A stretch of DNA of 64,000 bases from Mumia sp. zg.B17 (GTDB taxonomy: Bacteria > Actinomycetota > Actinomycetes > Propionibacteriales > Nocardioidaceae). The number at the start of each line of letters is the position of its first letter. Position 1 is the first letter of the stretch. This document shows positions 24,631 to 33,435 of this stretch, one piece after another. The stretch covers positions 372,001 to 436,000 of the forward strand of contig NZ_JAHWCI010000005.1 of assembly GCF_019550915.1 (NCBI RefSeq), in the 5' to 3' direction. The translations under genes and the position numbers were made by a program. Below the pieces are notes generated by a model, which saw nothing but the letters and a program-made list of their open reading frames with translations, was not told the origin of the DNA and searched no databases.

Positions 24631-26067
24631 TCACCAGGTGGTGGGCTTCTCCGGCGTGTAGGCCCAGGTATCGAAGAACGCGCTCAGGTCCTGGCCCGAG
24701 ATCGACTCCGCCAGCGCGACCAGGTCGCTCGTCGTCGCGTTGCCGTAGCGGGAGTCACGCGCCCATGCCTTCAGAAGCCTGGCGAAGGCGTCGTCGCCGA
24801 TCTTCTGCTTCAGCTCGTGCAGCGTCAGCGCTCCCCGGTCGTAGACGGCTCCGGCGAACAGGTTCAGCGGGCCCGGGTCTGCCATCACCGTCGTCCAGAG
24901 ACCGGAGGTCGCCGGGGTCGCGTAGACCGCGGCCGCGCGCGCCTCGACCGTACGACCGCCGGTGTGCTCGCCCCACATCCACGCGGCGTAGGTCGCGAAC
25001 CCCTCGTTGAGCCAGATGTCGGACCAACGGTGGGGCGAGACCGCGTTGCCGTACCACTGGTGGGCGATCTCGTGCGCCACCGTGCCCTCGCTCGCCGAGC
25101 GGGAGTAGATCGCGCGCGACTGGGTCTCGAGCGCGTAGCCGACCGAGTCGTCGTCGACGATCGCGCCGGCCGACGCGAAGGGGTAGCGCCCGAAGTGGTC
25201 GCTGAAGAACGCGATCATGTCGGCCTGCTTGGCCAGCGACGCCTCGCTGGTGGCGCGGTTGGCCGGCGTCACGTCGCGATCGATCGCGTTGATGATCGGG
25301 ATGCCGCGAGGGCCGCGGGTGGTCGTGATGTCGAAGTCGCCGATCGTCGCCGTAGTGAGGTAGCTGGCCATCGGGCTCGACTCGAACCACCGGTAGGTCG
25401 TGCGCCCGGCACGCGTCTTCGGCTTGCCGATCTGGACGCCGTTGGCGACGGCTGCCTTGCCCTTGGGCACCGTGATGCTGAACGTGTAGATCGCCTTGTC
25501 GTTGGGGTCGTCGTTGACCGGGAACCACGTCGGGGCGCCATCGGGCTCGTTGACGACCATCGCACCGTCGGCGGTCGAGACCCACCCGTACAGGGAGCCC
25601 TCGGCGTCGACCGGACGCCCGGTCGTCCCGCCGTACGAGATGCGCACGACCGCCCGGACGTGCTTGCGCAACGGTCGCCGCGGCGTCACCGTCAGCTCGC
25701 CGTCCTCGTGGGTGAAGCCGGCGCGTCGACCGTTGACGCTGACCGACGAGACGTCGAGCCCGCGCAGATCGAGGTTGAACGACGACAGCGTCGTGGTGGG
25801 CCGAAGCGTGAGCTGGGCGGTCGCGTCCAGGGTGCCGCTCGTCGCGTCGACCGGGTCGTAGTCGAGGTCGAGGTGGTAGGTCAGCGCGTCGTATCCCGTC
25901 GCGCCCATGGCCGGGAAGTAGGGGTCACCGGCCCAGGACCCGCCAGGCTGCCCGACGACGGGGGGCCGGGCGGCCGGGGCGGCACTCGCCGAGGAGCCGA
26001 GGGCGGCACCGGTCAGGCCGAGGACGAGAGCGGTGGCGACGGGGAGGGTGCGGTGCAAAGGACTCAT
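24631..26067 (-). CDS. Secreted M1-family zinc metallopeptidase
   Basis: The 478-residue protein has a signal peptide (LPVATALVLGLTGAALG, ASA cleavage region) and an M1 aminopeptidase-like core. The zinc motif HEIAHQW lies near residue 331, with the third ligand Glu in NEGFATYAAW about 20 residues later. The exopeptidase GxMEN motif is not obvious; GYALETQSR occupies its place. The C-terminal helical domain of large M1 enzymes is short, as in secreted actinobacterial members. It probably trims extracellular peptides. Confidence 0.88.
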   Translation of the reverse strand: MSPLHRTLPVATALVLGLTGAALGSSASAAPAARPPVVGQPGGSWAGDPYFPAMGATGYDALTYHLDLDYDPVDATSGTLDATAQLTLRPTTTLSSFNLDLRGLDVSSVSVNGRRAGFTHEDGELTVTPRRPLRKHVRAVVRISYGGTTGRPVDAEGSLYGWVSTADGAMVVNEPDGAPTWFPVNDDPNDKAIYTFSITVPKGKAAVANGVQIGKPKTRAGRTTYRWFESSPMASYLTTATIGDFDITTTRGPRGIPIINAIDRDVTPANRATSEASLAKQADMIAFFSDHFGRYPFASAGAIVDDDSVGYALETQSRAIYSRSASEGTVAHEIAHQWYGNAVSPHRWSDIWLNEGFATYAAWMWGEHTGGRTVEARAAAVYATPATSGLWTTVMADPGPLNLFAGAVYDRGALTLHELKQKIGDDAFARLLKAWARDSRYGNATTSDLVALAESISGQDLSAFFDTWAYTPEKPTTW

Positions 26068-26125
26068 GGGCAGACGCTAGCGCTCCTCAGAGGTCTCTAC
26101 CCTTGTCTGCTATTTCGTCTTCACA

Positions 26126-26137
26126 ATTGTTCACAAT
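26126..26137. promoter_or_regulatory. Dyad upstream of the gallate-locus lipoprotein
   Basis: ATTGT-TC-ACAAT is a perfect 5-bp-arm inverted repeat in an AT-rich patch about 75 bp before the lipoprotein start. TTCACAAT occurs twice in a row here, and the second copy continues as CAATATCGG, a string also found with one change upstream of the tannase/MFS pair. It may be the operator of the locus regulator. Confidence 0.4.
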
Positions 26138-26211
26138 ATCGGTAGCGTGCCTGGCACCTCACCCGAGGCATCCGTCGCCCGGCACGACCGCCCGACCCCC
26201 GAGGAGACCCC

Positions 26212-27192
26212 ATGCACAGGTCGCCCACCCCCCGCGCTCCGCGCCCGCTCCGGCTCCTCGCCGTGGTGGCGGCGGTGATGCTCGCACTCACCGCCTGCGG
26301 CGGTGACGACTCGTCGGCAGGCGAGGACGGCACCACCGCCGTCACCGTGGGTGTGATCCCGATCGTCGACGTCGCACCCATCTATCTCGGTATCGACCAG
26401 GGCTTCTTCGAGGACGAGGGCCTCGATCTCACCCTCAAGACGGCGCAGGGCGGAGCCGCGATCGTCCCCGGGGTCGTGAGCGACGAGTTCCAGTTCGGCT
26501 TCAGCAACACGATCTCCCTCCTGCTCGCGAACACCCAGGGCCTCCCGCTCGAGGTAGTCAGCGCGGGAGTCTCCTCGACCGGCGAGGCGGGCAAGGACTT
26601 CGGCGCCGTCATCGTCTCCAAGGACAGCAACATCCAGACCGCCGCCGACCTCGCCGGCAAGAAGGTCGCCGTCAACACCCTGAAGAACATCAACACCACG
26701 ACCATCAACGAGGCGGTTCGGCAGGACGGCGGCGACCCCTCGTCGATCGACTACATCGAGCTGCCGTTCCCCGACATCGCGGCGGCGGTCTCCAAGGGGA
26801 CGGTCGACGCCGGGCAGGTCGTCGAACCCTTCCTCACCATCACCACCCGGCAGGGCGACCGGCAGGTCGTCTCGAACTACGCCGCCACCGACCCCAACCT
26901 CGAGGTGGGCATGTACTTCGCGTCGAAGGGGTACGCCGAGAAGAACCCCGAGGTCGTCAAGAAGTTCCGTACCGCGATGGAGAAGTCGCTCGAGTACGCC
27001 CAGGCTCACCCGGACGAGGTCCGCACCGTCCTCGGCACCTACACCGAGATCGACCCGGCGATCGGCAAGGCCGTCATGCTCCCCCGCTGGTCCGCGGAGA
27101 TAGACGAGGACTCCGTCCAGAAGCTCGCGGACCTGGCCGAGCAGGACGAGCTCATCAGCAAGCAGCCCGACCTGGAGGAGATGCTTCCGTGA
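26212..27192 (+). CDS. NMT1/SsuA-like substrate-binding lipoprotein
   Basis: The 326-residue protein has a lipoprotein signal peptide with lipobox LTAC near residue 29 and then an ABC-type periplasmic-binding fold of the NMT1/SsuA group (VGVIPIVDVAPIYLGIDQG, DLAGKKVAVNTLKNIN, GTVDAGQVVEPFL). Family members feed aromatic compounds, sulfonates or pyrimidine precursors to ABC importers. No permease or ATPase gene is nearby. Its stop overlaps galB, so it is the first gene of the gallate operon and may capture gallate or a related acid (inference). Confidence 0.88.
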   Translation: MHRSPTPRAPRPLRLLAVVAAVMLALTACGGDDSSAGEDGTTAVTVGVIPIVDVAPIYLGIDQGFFEDEGLDLTLKTAQGGAAIVPGVVSDEFQFGFSNTISLLLANTQGLPLEVVSAGVSSTGEAGKDFGAVIVSKDSNIQTAADLAGKKVAVNTLKNINTTTINEAVRQDGGDPSSIDYIELPFPDIAAAVSKGTVDAGQVVEPFLTITTRQGDRQVVSNYAATDPNLEVGMYFASKGYAEKNPEVVKKFRTAMEKSLEYAQAHPDEVRTVLGTYTEIDPAIGKAVMLPRWSAEIDEDSVQKLADLAEQDELISKQPDLEEMLP

Positions 27193-27941
27193 GCTCTGCA
27201 GTCGAGGAGTCGGCGGGCACTCGATCCACTCTCGTCGTCACCGCGCACGCGGGCGACTTCGTGTGGCGGGCGGGAGGTGCGATCGCGCTCGCCGCCTCGC
27301 GGGACCAGCAGGTGACGATCGCCTGCCTCACCTTCGGCGAGCGGGGAGAGTCCGCCCGAGCGTGGCGCGAGGGGCGTTCGCTGGAGGAGATCAAGGCGGT
27401 ACGGCGTGCCGAGGCGGAGGAGGCGGCTTCCGTCCTGGGGGCGACCGTGCGCTTCTTCGACGCGGGCGACTATCCCCTCGTGGCTCGGCCCGAGCTCGTC
27501 GACGACCTCGTGGGCCTCTACCGGGAGGTGCAGCCCGACGTCGTTCTCACCCATCCTCTCGAGGACCCCTACAACGTCGACCACCCGGCTGCGGCCCGGA
27601 TGGCGCTGGACGCCCGCGTGCTCGCACAGGCGGCCGGCTACCCCGCCGCCGGTGAGCCCTTGGGCGCCCCGCCGGTCTTCTTCTTCGAGCCGCACCAGCC
27701 AGAGATGTCCGGCTTCCGGCCCGAGGTCCTCCTCGACATCACCGAGGTCTTCGACACCAAGCGTGCCGCGATGGAGTGCCTGACGGCCCAGCAGCACCTC
27801 TGGGACTACTACACCGATCTCGCCACCCGGCGAGGGGTCCAGCTGCGGCGCAACGCCGGTCCCAACCTTGGTCTGGCGAGCACCACGTACGGCGAGGCCT
27901 ACATGCGGCCCTACCCGCAGGTGACCGGTGAACTGGCATGA
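27189..27941 (+). CDS. galB: 4-oxalomesaconate hydratase (PIG-L-like fold)
   Basis: The 250-residue protein is of the PIG-L deacetylase fold but carries the GalB-type motif TAHAGDFVWRAGGAIAL instead of the AHPDDE of true deacetylases, followed by CLTFGERGESARAWREG and LTHPLEDPYNVDHP. GalB hydrates 4-oxalomesaconate to 4-carboxy-4-hydroxy-2-oxoadipate in gallate catabolism. The neighbours support this: the next genes match the aldolase and tautomerase of the same pathway, and all overlap by ATGA/GTGA. Confidence 0.85.
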   Translation: MSSAVEESAGTRSTLVVTAHAGDFVWRAGGAIALAASRDQQVTIACLTFGERGESARAWREGRSLEEIKAVRRAEAEEAASVLGATVRFFDAGDYPLVARPELVDDLVGLYREVQPDVVLTHPLEDPYNVDHPAAARMALDARVLAQAAGYPAAGEPLGAPPVFFFEPHQPEMSGFRPEVLLDITEVFDTKRAAMECLTAQQHLWDYYTDLATRRGVQLRRNAGPNLGLASTTYGEAYMRPYPQVTGELA

Positions 27942-28648
27942 CGCCGGTCGTCATCACCTCACCACCACGCCCGGACCCCGCGGCTGTGGCACGGCTGCGC
28001 GAGTACGGCGTGGCGACGGTCCACGAGGCGATGGGGCGCACCGGCAGCCTCGGTCCCGACGTGCGACCCATCCAGCAGGGTCTGACCGTCGCCGGCGGCG
28101 CGGTGACCGCCGTGTGCTGGCCGGGTGACAATCTCATGATCCACGCCGCGGTCGAGCAGTGCGGTGACGGTGATGTGCTCGTCGTCGCCACGGCTGCGCC
28201 GTCGACCCACGGGATGTTCGGCGAGCTGTTCGCCACCGCGCTCGCGCACCGAGGGACCGTCGCCGTGGTGATCGACTCGGGCGTGCGCGACACCGCCGAG
28301 CTGCGCGCCATGGGCTTCGGCGCCTGGTCGCGCCACGTCAGTGCCGAAGGCACGGTCAAGGCGACGGCCGGCTCGGTGAACGTCCCGGTGACCATCGCCG
28401 ACCAGACGATCTGCCCCGGCGACGTGGTGGTCGCCGACGACGACGGTGTCGTGCGGGTCCCGCTCGACGACGTCGAGGCGACCCTCGAGGCGTGTCAGGC
28501 TCGGGTCGAGAAGGAGGCGGCGACCCGCGAGGCGTTCCGCGCCGGCCAGCTCGGTCTCGACCGGTACGGTCTGCGCGACGTGCTGGCACGGCTCGGCGTC
28601 GAGTACCGCCCGTACGACACCGCCCGCGACGCCCAGGGCCGGCAGTGA
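27938..28648 (+). CDS. galC: 4-carboxy-4-hydroxy-2-oxoadipate aldolase (RraA/HMG aldolase family)
   Basis: The 236-residue protein has the RraA-like aldolase fold: ATVHEAMGRTG near the start, VCWPGDNLMIHAAVEQCGDG, the catalytic segment VAVVIDSGVRDTAELRAMGF, and CPGDVVVADDDGVVRVP at the end. This matches class II aldolases of the GalC/ProA/LigK type that split 4-carboxy-4-hydroxy-2-oxoadipate into pyruvate and oxaloacetate. It overlaps galB upstream and galD downstream, so all three are translated together. Confidence 0.88.
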   Translation: MTPVVITSPPRPDPAAVARLREYGVATVHEAMGRTGSLGPDVRPIQQGLTVAGGAVTAVCWPGDNLMIHAAVEQCGDGDVLVVATAAPSTHGMFGELFATALAHRGTVAVVIDSGVRDTAELRAMGFGAWSRHVSAEGTVKATAGSVNVPVTIADQTICPGDVVVADDDGVVRVPLDDVEATLEACQARVEKEAATREAFRAGQLGLDRYGLRDVLARLGVEYRPYDTARDAQGRQ

Positions 28649-29712
28649 CCTCGGACGGCGTCCGGTGCGCGCTGATGCGGGGCGGCACCTCCAAGGGGGC
28701 GGTGTTCCTCGCCGACGACCTCCCGCCCAGCGGCGCGGACCGTGACGACCTGTTGCTGCGCGTCATGGGCAGCCCCGACCGTCGTCAGATCGACGGCGTC
28801 GGCGGCGCCCACCCACTCACGAGCAAGGTGGCCGTCGTCTCCACCTCGTCCGAGCCCGACGTCGACGTCGACTACCTCTTCCTCCAGGTCGTCGTCGACA
28901 AGCCGGTCGTCTCCGACTCCCAGACCTGCGGAAACATGCTCGCCGCGGTCGGACCGTTCGCGGTCGAGCGCGGCCTCGTCGGGGCCTACGGTGGCGTCAC
29001 CCCCGTCCGGGTCCGGATGCTCAACACCGGCGGACGGGCCACCCTGCACGTGCGGACGCCGGGGGGCACCGTGACGTACGAGGGGGACACCGACCTCGCC
29101 GGCGTCCCGGGAACCGCCGCCCCCGTCGACATCGAGCTCGCCCCGCCGTCCGCCCCCCTCCTCCCGACGGGCGCCGTCATCGATCGGCTCGCCGGCCTCG
29201 ACGTCACGTGCATCGACAACGGGATGCCCACGGTCGTCGTCCGTGCCGGTGACCTGGGCATCACCGGGGGCGAGCCGCCCGACGAGCTCGAGGCCGACGA
29301 CGCGCTGCGGGAGCGCGTCCATCTCGTCAGGGCCGCCGCGTCGGCGGCGATGGGGCTCTCGACCGATCTCGAGACGTCGACCGTCCCCAAGATCGTCCTC
29401 GTCTCCTCACCCGAGGAGGGCGGTTCGCTGCGCACCCGGAGCTTCATCCCGCACCGTGTCCACGAGGCGATCGGCGTGCTCGGCGGCGCCTCCATCGCCG
29501 CGGCCGCCGCACTACCCGGCACGGTCGCGTACGACCTCGCTGCCAGGCCCGGGGGGCGTGTCCGCCTCGAGCACCCGACGGGCTTCCTCGACCTCGCTCT
29601 CGACGTGGACCAAGCTGCCGGCGACACACCCCGCGTCAGCCGGACGTCCGTGGTGCGGACGGCCCGCATGCTGCTCGACGGCACCGTCTTCCCCGGCCCC
29701 GCTCGTCTCTGA
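28645..29712 (+). CDS. galD: 4-oxalomesaconate tautomerase (PrpF family)
   Basis: The 355-residue protein has the duplicated PrpF/diaminopimelate-epimerase-like fold: RCALMRGGTSKGAVFLADDL at the start, GVGGAHPLTSKVAVV, and the Cys-containing SQTCGNMLAAVGPFAVE. GalD converts the keto form of oxalomesaconate to the enol form used by GalB. GTG at 28645 overlaps the galC stop (GTGA). The family also includes 2-methylaconitate isomerases, but the GalB and GalC neighbours favour the gallate function. Confidence 0.85.
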   Translation: MTSDGVRCALMRGGTSKGAVFLADDLPPSGADRDDLLLRVMGSPDRRQIDGVGGAHPLTSKVAVVSTSSEPDVDVDYLFLQVVVDKPVVSDSQTCGNMLAAVGPFAVERGLVGAYGGVTPVRVRMLNTGGRATLHVRTPGGTVTYEGDTDLAGVPGTAAPVDIELAPPSAPLLPTGAVIDRLAGLDVTCIDNGMPTVVVRAGDLGITGGEPPDELEADDALRERVHLVRAAASAAMGLSTDLETSTVPKIVLVSSPEEGGSLRTRSFIPHRVHEAIGVLGGASIAAAAALPGTVAYDLAARPGGRVRLEHPTGFLDLALDVDQAAGDTPRVSRTSVVRTARMLLDGTVFPGPARL

Positions 29713-29734
29713 CCCCCTGCGCGAAGGAGCCACC

Positions 29735-30685
29735 ATGCCCCCACCCCTCGGCGACATCGCCCACCTCGGCCACGTTGAGCTGCTCACCCCGGACGTGGAC
29801 GGGACCGTCTGGTTCTTCACCGAGATCCTGGGCATGACCGAGGCCGGGCGCGAGGAGGGGTCCGTCCTCCTGCGGACCTTTGACGACTACGAGCTCACGA
29901 GCGTCGTCGTCACGGCGCACGAGACCGCGGGGATCCGGCGTACGGCACTGCGGGCGTCGAGCGACGAGGCGCTGCGCCGTCGAGTCCGCGCGATCGAGGA
30001 GAGCGGGCGCGACGGCCGCTGGACCGACGGACGCGCGGGCACCGGACCGACGTACGTGACGACCGATCCCGACGGCCACGAGATCGCGCTGTACTACGAG
30101 ACCGCGTGGTACGACGCACCGGACGACCTCCGGCCGGGCCTCAAGAACCAGCCGCAGGCGAAGCCGCGCCAGGGCGTCGGCGTGCGTCGTCTCGACCACG
30201 TCAACTACCTGGCGGCCTCGGTGCTGCCGAACGTCGAGTTCGTCGAGCACACGCTCGGGGGCCGTCCGACCGAGCAGATCGTGCTGGACTCGGGCACCGT
30301 CGCAGCACGCTGGTTGACCTTCACCAACAAGTCGTACGACCTCGTCTACACGGAGGACTGGTCCGGGTCGTCGGGGCGTCTCCACCACGTCGCCTTCGCG
30401 ACCGACACCCGCGAGGACATCCTTCGCGCCGCCGATCTGTGTCTCGACAACGGTGTCTTCATCGAGACGGGCCCGCACAAGCACGCCATCCAGCAGACGT
30501 TCTTCCTCTACGTCTACGAGCCGGGCGGCAACCGCATCGAGCTCTGCAACCCGCTCACCCGCCTCGTCCTCGCCCCCGACTGGCCGCTGGTCACGTGGAC
30601 GGAGGCGGAGCGGGCGAAGGGCCAGGCGTGGGGACTCAAGACCATCGAGAGCTTCCACACCCACGGCACCCCGCCGCTCGCCTAG
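29735..30685 (+). CDS. Two-domain VOC (type I) extradiol dioxygenase, catechol 2,3-dioxygenase-like
   Basis: The 316-residue protein has two VOC domains as in catechol 2,3-dioxygenase. The iron ligands appear as His in HLGHVELLTPD (or its C-domain copy RRLDHVNYL), His in GRLHHVAFATD and Glu in GGNRIELCNP. It should open a catechol-type ring next to the hydroxyls. As the last gene of the SBP-galB-galC-galD operon (22-bp gap, ribosome binding site GAAGGAG) it is the only ring-cleaving enzyme here, although classical gallate dioxygenases are of the unrelated LigB type. The exact substrate is open: gallate, a methylgallate or protocatechuate. Confidence 0.85.
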   Translation: MPPPLGDIAHLGHVELLTPDVDGTVWFFTEILGMTEAGREEGSVLLRTFDDYELTSVVVTAHETAGIRRTALRASSDEALRRRVRAIEESGRDGRWTDGRAGTGPTYVTTDPDGHEIALYYETAWYDAPDDLRPGLKNQPQAKPRQGVGVRRLDHVNYLAASVLPNVEFVEHTLGGRPTEQIVLDSGTVAARWLTFTNKSYDLVYTEDWSGSSGRLHHVAFATDTREDILRAADLCLDNGVFIETGPHKHAIQQTFFLYVYEPGGNRIELCNPLTRLVLAPDWPLVTWTEAERAKGQAWGLKTIESFHTHGTPPLA

Positions 30686-30716
30686 CCGGAAGCGAAAGGG
30701 CAGCGCGGGCCTGCGG

Positions 30717-31388
30717 TCAGACGGCGGCGGCCGTGGCTTCCGCCGCCTTGCGCATCGCCGCCATGACGCTCTCGAGGTGCCGGCGAACCGCGATGGCGGC
30801 CGCGTCGGGGTCGCGGGCACAGACGGCGTCGATGATCTGCAGGTGCTCGTCGAGCGAGACCTGCGGGCGCCCGGGTTGGGTCGCCAGCCGGAACTGGTGG
30901 CGTACGAGCTGCCCGCGGAGTCGGTCGAGGACGTCCGCTGCGGTCTTCTGCCCGCTCAGGTCGCGCAGGGCGCGGTGGAGCCGCTGGTTGAGCGCGGAGT
31001 AGCCGAACACGTCTCCTGAGGTGACCGCAGCTCGCATCTCGGTGCCGATCTGCTGCAGCATCGCGACGTCGGCGTCGTCGATCCTCTCGGCCGCCTTCGC
31101 GGCGCACAGCGCCTCCACGACCATGCGCACCTCGTAGATCTCGGTCGCCTCCTCCAGCGAGACCACCCGGACACGTGCGCCCCGGTTGGCGATCCGCTCG
31201 ACGAGGCCCTCGGTCGCCAGGCTGAACAGCGCGGCACGCACGGCCGACCGGCTCGCGCGGAACTGCTCGGACAGGTCAGCCTCGACGAGGCGCTGGCCCG
31301 GGGCGAACTCCGCGCTCAGGATCGCGGCGCGGATGGCGTCGGTGACCACGCGCGGATCGCTCGTGGGACGCCCCTCGGTCGCGGCCAT
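30717..31388 (-). CDS. GntR-family (FCD) transcriptional regulator
   Basis: The 223-residue protein has an N-terminal GntR HTH (AILSAEFAPGQRLVEADLSE, then SRSAVRAALFSLATEGLVE) and a C-terminal FCD ligand-binding domain (about residues 85-210, with the metal-site residues in NQRLHRALRDLSG and HLQIIDAV). ATG at 31388 fits the family. It converges with the gallate operon and follows the tannase gene, so it is the likely regulator of the locus. Confidence 0.87.
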   Translation of the reverse strand: MAATEGRPTSDPRVVTDAIRAAILSAEFAPGQRLVEADLSEQFRASRSAVRAALFSLATEGLVERIANRGARVRVVSLEEATEIYEVRMVVEALCAAKAAERIDDADVAMLQQIGTEMRAAVTSGDVFGYSALNQRLHRALRDLSGQKTAADVLDRLRGQLVRHQFRLATQPGRPQVSLDEHLQIIDAVCARDPDAAAIAVRRHLESVMAAMRKAAEATAAAV

Positions 31389-31438
31389 GCGTGCCCTCCC
31401 CGGGAAGCACTCGCGCCGGCTGCTGAGCTGCCGCCGGC

Positions 31439-31450
31439 ATCGACGTCGAT
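31439..31450. promoter_or_regulatory. Palindrome upstream of the GntR gene
   Basis: ATCGACGTCGAT is a perfect 12-bp palindrome, about 50 bp before the GntR start, next to a TATGAT -10-like hexamer on the minus strand (31449-31454). It could be the regulator's own operator. Confidence 0.35.
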
Positions 31451-31455
31451 CATAT

Positions 31456-31498
31456 CGGTGGTGCCGCCTCACCCAGGGGAAGCGAGGCAGCACCACCG
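31456..31498 (-). terminator. Terminator after the tannase gene
   Basis: CGGTGGTGCCGCCTC and GAGGCAGCACCACCG form a 15-bp stem with one mismatched pair (G-U in RNA) and a 13-nt loop, starting 5 bp after the tannase stop on the minus strand. Confidence 0.6.
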
Positions 31499-31503
31499 GT
31501 CGG

Positions 31504-33303
31504 TCACCTGGCCAGGTCACCGCGCCGGGTGAGCCACGTGCGGGACGGACGGCAGACGAGCCTCCCGTCCACGGCCCGGCACCAGGTCTGGTAGTCGGAC
31601 GAGTAGAGCCGCTCACCGACCCAGCGGTAGCCCGGTCCGGGCTGGCGGCGTGGAGTGACCGGCACGAAGTTGCGCGCCTCGTCGGTGCTGCCCGTCCCGT
31701 CGTACCGCGCCACCGTCGGGTACGGGAAGACGGGACGCGTCCGGGTGGACCCGTCCGCCGTCCGCGAGGCGGCGATCGAGCGGGGAGCACGTCCGCTCTC
31801 GACCCACGCCATCACCGGGGTGAGCACGTCGAAGGTGTTGGGCCCGGCCCCGTCGCTGCAGTGCGCGAGCCCGGGGAAGAGGAACAGCCGCGAGAACGAC
31901 GCCGTACGCCGTGCGCCGAGGGTGTCCTGCACGGCGTCGTAGTAGGCCAGCGTGGACTGCGGAGAGATGTGCTGGTCGTTCCAGCCGTGCCAGAGCAGGA
32001 GCTTGCCGCCGCCGCGCCGGAAGGCGGACAGGTCGGGGTCGAGCGCTGACATGTAGCTCGAGGACTGCACGGTTCGCCAGAACGACGGCACGGTGAACTC
32101 GATGTCCTCGAGCTCGAAGTCCGGCCGAGGGTCGTTCGGCTCGGCGAGGTAGCGCAGGTAGGACAGGGCGAAGTTCTCGCTCATCGGCGTCTGCCCCTGA
32201 CTGGCTGGGACGAACAGCGTCCACTCGAGCTCCGAGCCCCACTCGTGGGAGATCTCAGGTTCGAGACGACGACCACGGGAGTCGGTCGCGCCCTCGTGCA
32301 ACCTGCGAACGACCCGCACCTGCGCCGTCGACAGGCATGTCGCCGTGTCCTGGCCGGGTCGGCACCGAAGGACGGCCGGGTCGAAGTCGCACGCGCGCGG
32401 GTCGTCGAGGACGCCGTCGGCGACGCCGTCGCGGCGGTCGCACCGGGCCATCACCGCGGAGTGGACCAGCGGCAGCTTGTCGGCGAGGAGGATGAAGCGT
32501 CCGTCCTCGTCCTTGTTGGCGAGGACGTTCCATGCGTGGTGGAAGGTGTTCTGGACGGCCATGTTGTTGGCTGGCGCACCGGCGGCGATCCCGTCGAAGT
32601 CGTCGGGATAGCGCTGGGCCTCCATCAACCCCTCACGGCCGCCGTCGGAGCAGCCGGTGAAGTAGGAGTAGGCCGGGCGACGGCCGTAGAAGGCGCGGAT
32701 GATCGCCTTCGCGGTCTGAGCCGTCACATGGACGCCGCGGTAGGCGAAGTCGATCTGGGCCTGCGGGTTGCCGGCCGCCCAGGAGCCGTCGTTCTGACCC
32801 TGGTGCCCCATGTCGGTGGTCGCGCTCGCGACCGACCCGTCGGCGAGGACCGGGCAGCCCGCGGCCTGGCCGTAGTTGATGGTGGCGTTGCCGCAGAGAC
32901 CGCCGCAGCCGGTCTGGACGTAGCGCTGCGTCCAGCCCTCGACCGGGAGCCGGACGACGATCGTGTCGGCCGGGGCGATGGTGCCGCGGACCTCGCAGTA
33001 CGGCGCCGGGGTGCCAGCGGACACGACTGTCGCTGAGGTGATGTCCACAGGGGCGTCGGTCACCCCGGTCAGGTCGAGCTCGGCCACTTCCGCGCAGCCC
33101 ATGACGGGAGCCAGGGCCTTGAGCCGGGCGAGGCCGTCGGGGGTGACCCCGGCGTGGGCGGATCTGCCACCGCCCCCGACGGCAGGGGCGGCCGTGGCGA
33201 CGGCGACAGGGGCAAGCGTTGCGGCAGTGAGCAGGGCCGCCACGGTGACGGCTACACCGCGTGGTCGCTGCGGGCGGAGCCGGGGGATGAAGGGCCAGGG
33301 CAT
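31504..33303 (-). CDS. Secreted tannase/feruloyl esterase family hydrolase
   Basis: The 599-residue protein has a signal peptide (VAVTVAALLTAATLAPVAVA) and the tannase fold: YVQTGCGGLCGNATINYG, the Ser-nucleophile elbow YFTGCSDGGREG near residue 217, LLLWHGWNDQHI with the acid, and FLFPGLAHCSDG with the His. The paired Cys next to the catalytic Ser and His are typical of tannases. It should release gallate (or ferulate) from plant esters outside the cell, which fits the nearby galBCD operon. ATG at 33303 follows the ribosome binding site GAGGAGG; the frame is open upstream to 34098 but is antisense to the MFS gene. Confidence 0.88.
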   Translation of the reverse strand: MPWPFIPRLRPQRPRGVAVTVAALLTAATLAPVAVATAAPAVGGGGRSAHAGVTPDGLARLKALAPVMGCAEVAELDLTGVTDAPVDITSATVVSAGTPAPYCEVRGTIAPADTIVVRLPVEGWTQRYVQTGCGGLCGNATINYGQAAGCPVLADGSVASATTDMGHQGQNDGSWAAGNPQAQIDFAYRGVHVTAQTAKAIIRAFYGRRPAYSYFTGCSDGGREGLMEAQRYPDDFDGIAAGAPANNMAVQNTFHHAWNVLANKDEDGRFILLADKLPLVHSAVMARCDRRDGVADGVLDDPRACDFDPAVLRCRPGQDTATCLSTAQVRVVRRLHEGATDSRGRRLEPEISHEWGSELEWTLFVPASQGQTPMSENFALSYLRYLAEPNDPRPDFELEDIEFTVPSFWRTVQSSSYMSALDPDLSAFRRGGGKLLLWHGWNDQHISPQSTLAYYDAVQDTLGARRTASFSRLFLFPGLAHCSDGAGPNTFDVLTPVMAWVESGRAPRSIAASRTADGSTRTRPVFPYPTVARYDGTGSTDEARNFVPVTPRRQPGPGYRWVGERLYSSDYQTWCRAVDGRLVCRPSRTWLTRRGDLAR

Positions 33304-33435
33304 GTGCGCCTCCTCGTCGAGACCGAGGTGACGAGCGTCGCACAGATCGTCAACAATCCTCAATGCAATCACGTTGTCAATATCCGCCGGCCCCGATCCG
33401 CCGCCGACGTGATCGACGCCACTACAGTCCGGCTC
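33304..33435. promoter_or_regulatory. Divergent control region of tannase and MFS genes
   Basis: This 132-bp gap contains an unusually AT-rich patch (33347-33383) with the string TTGTCAATATCCG, similar to TTCACAATATCGG upstream of the lipoprotein gene. It is a likely shared operator and promoter region for the two divergent genes. Confidence 0.4.
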
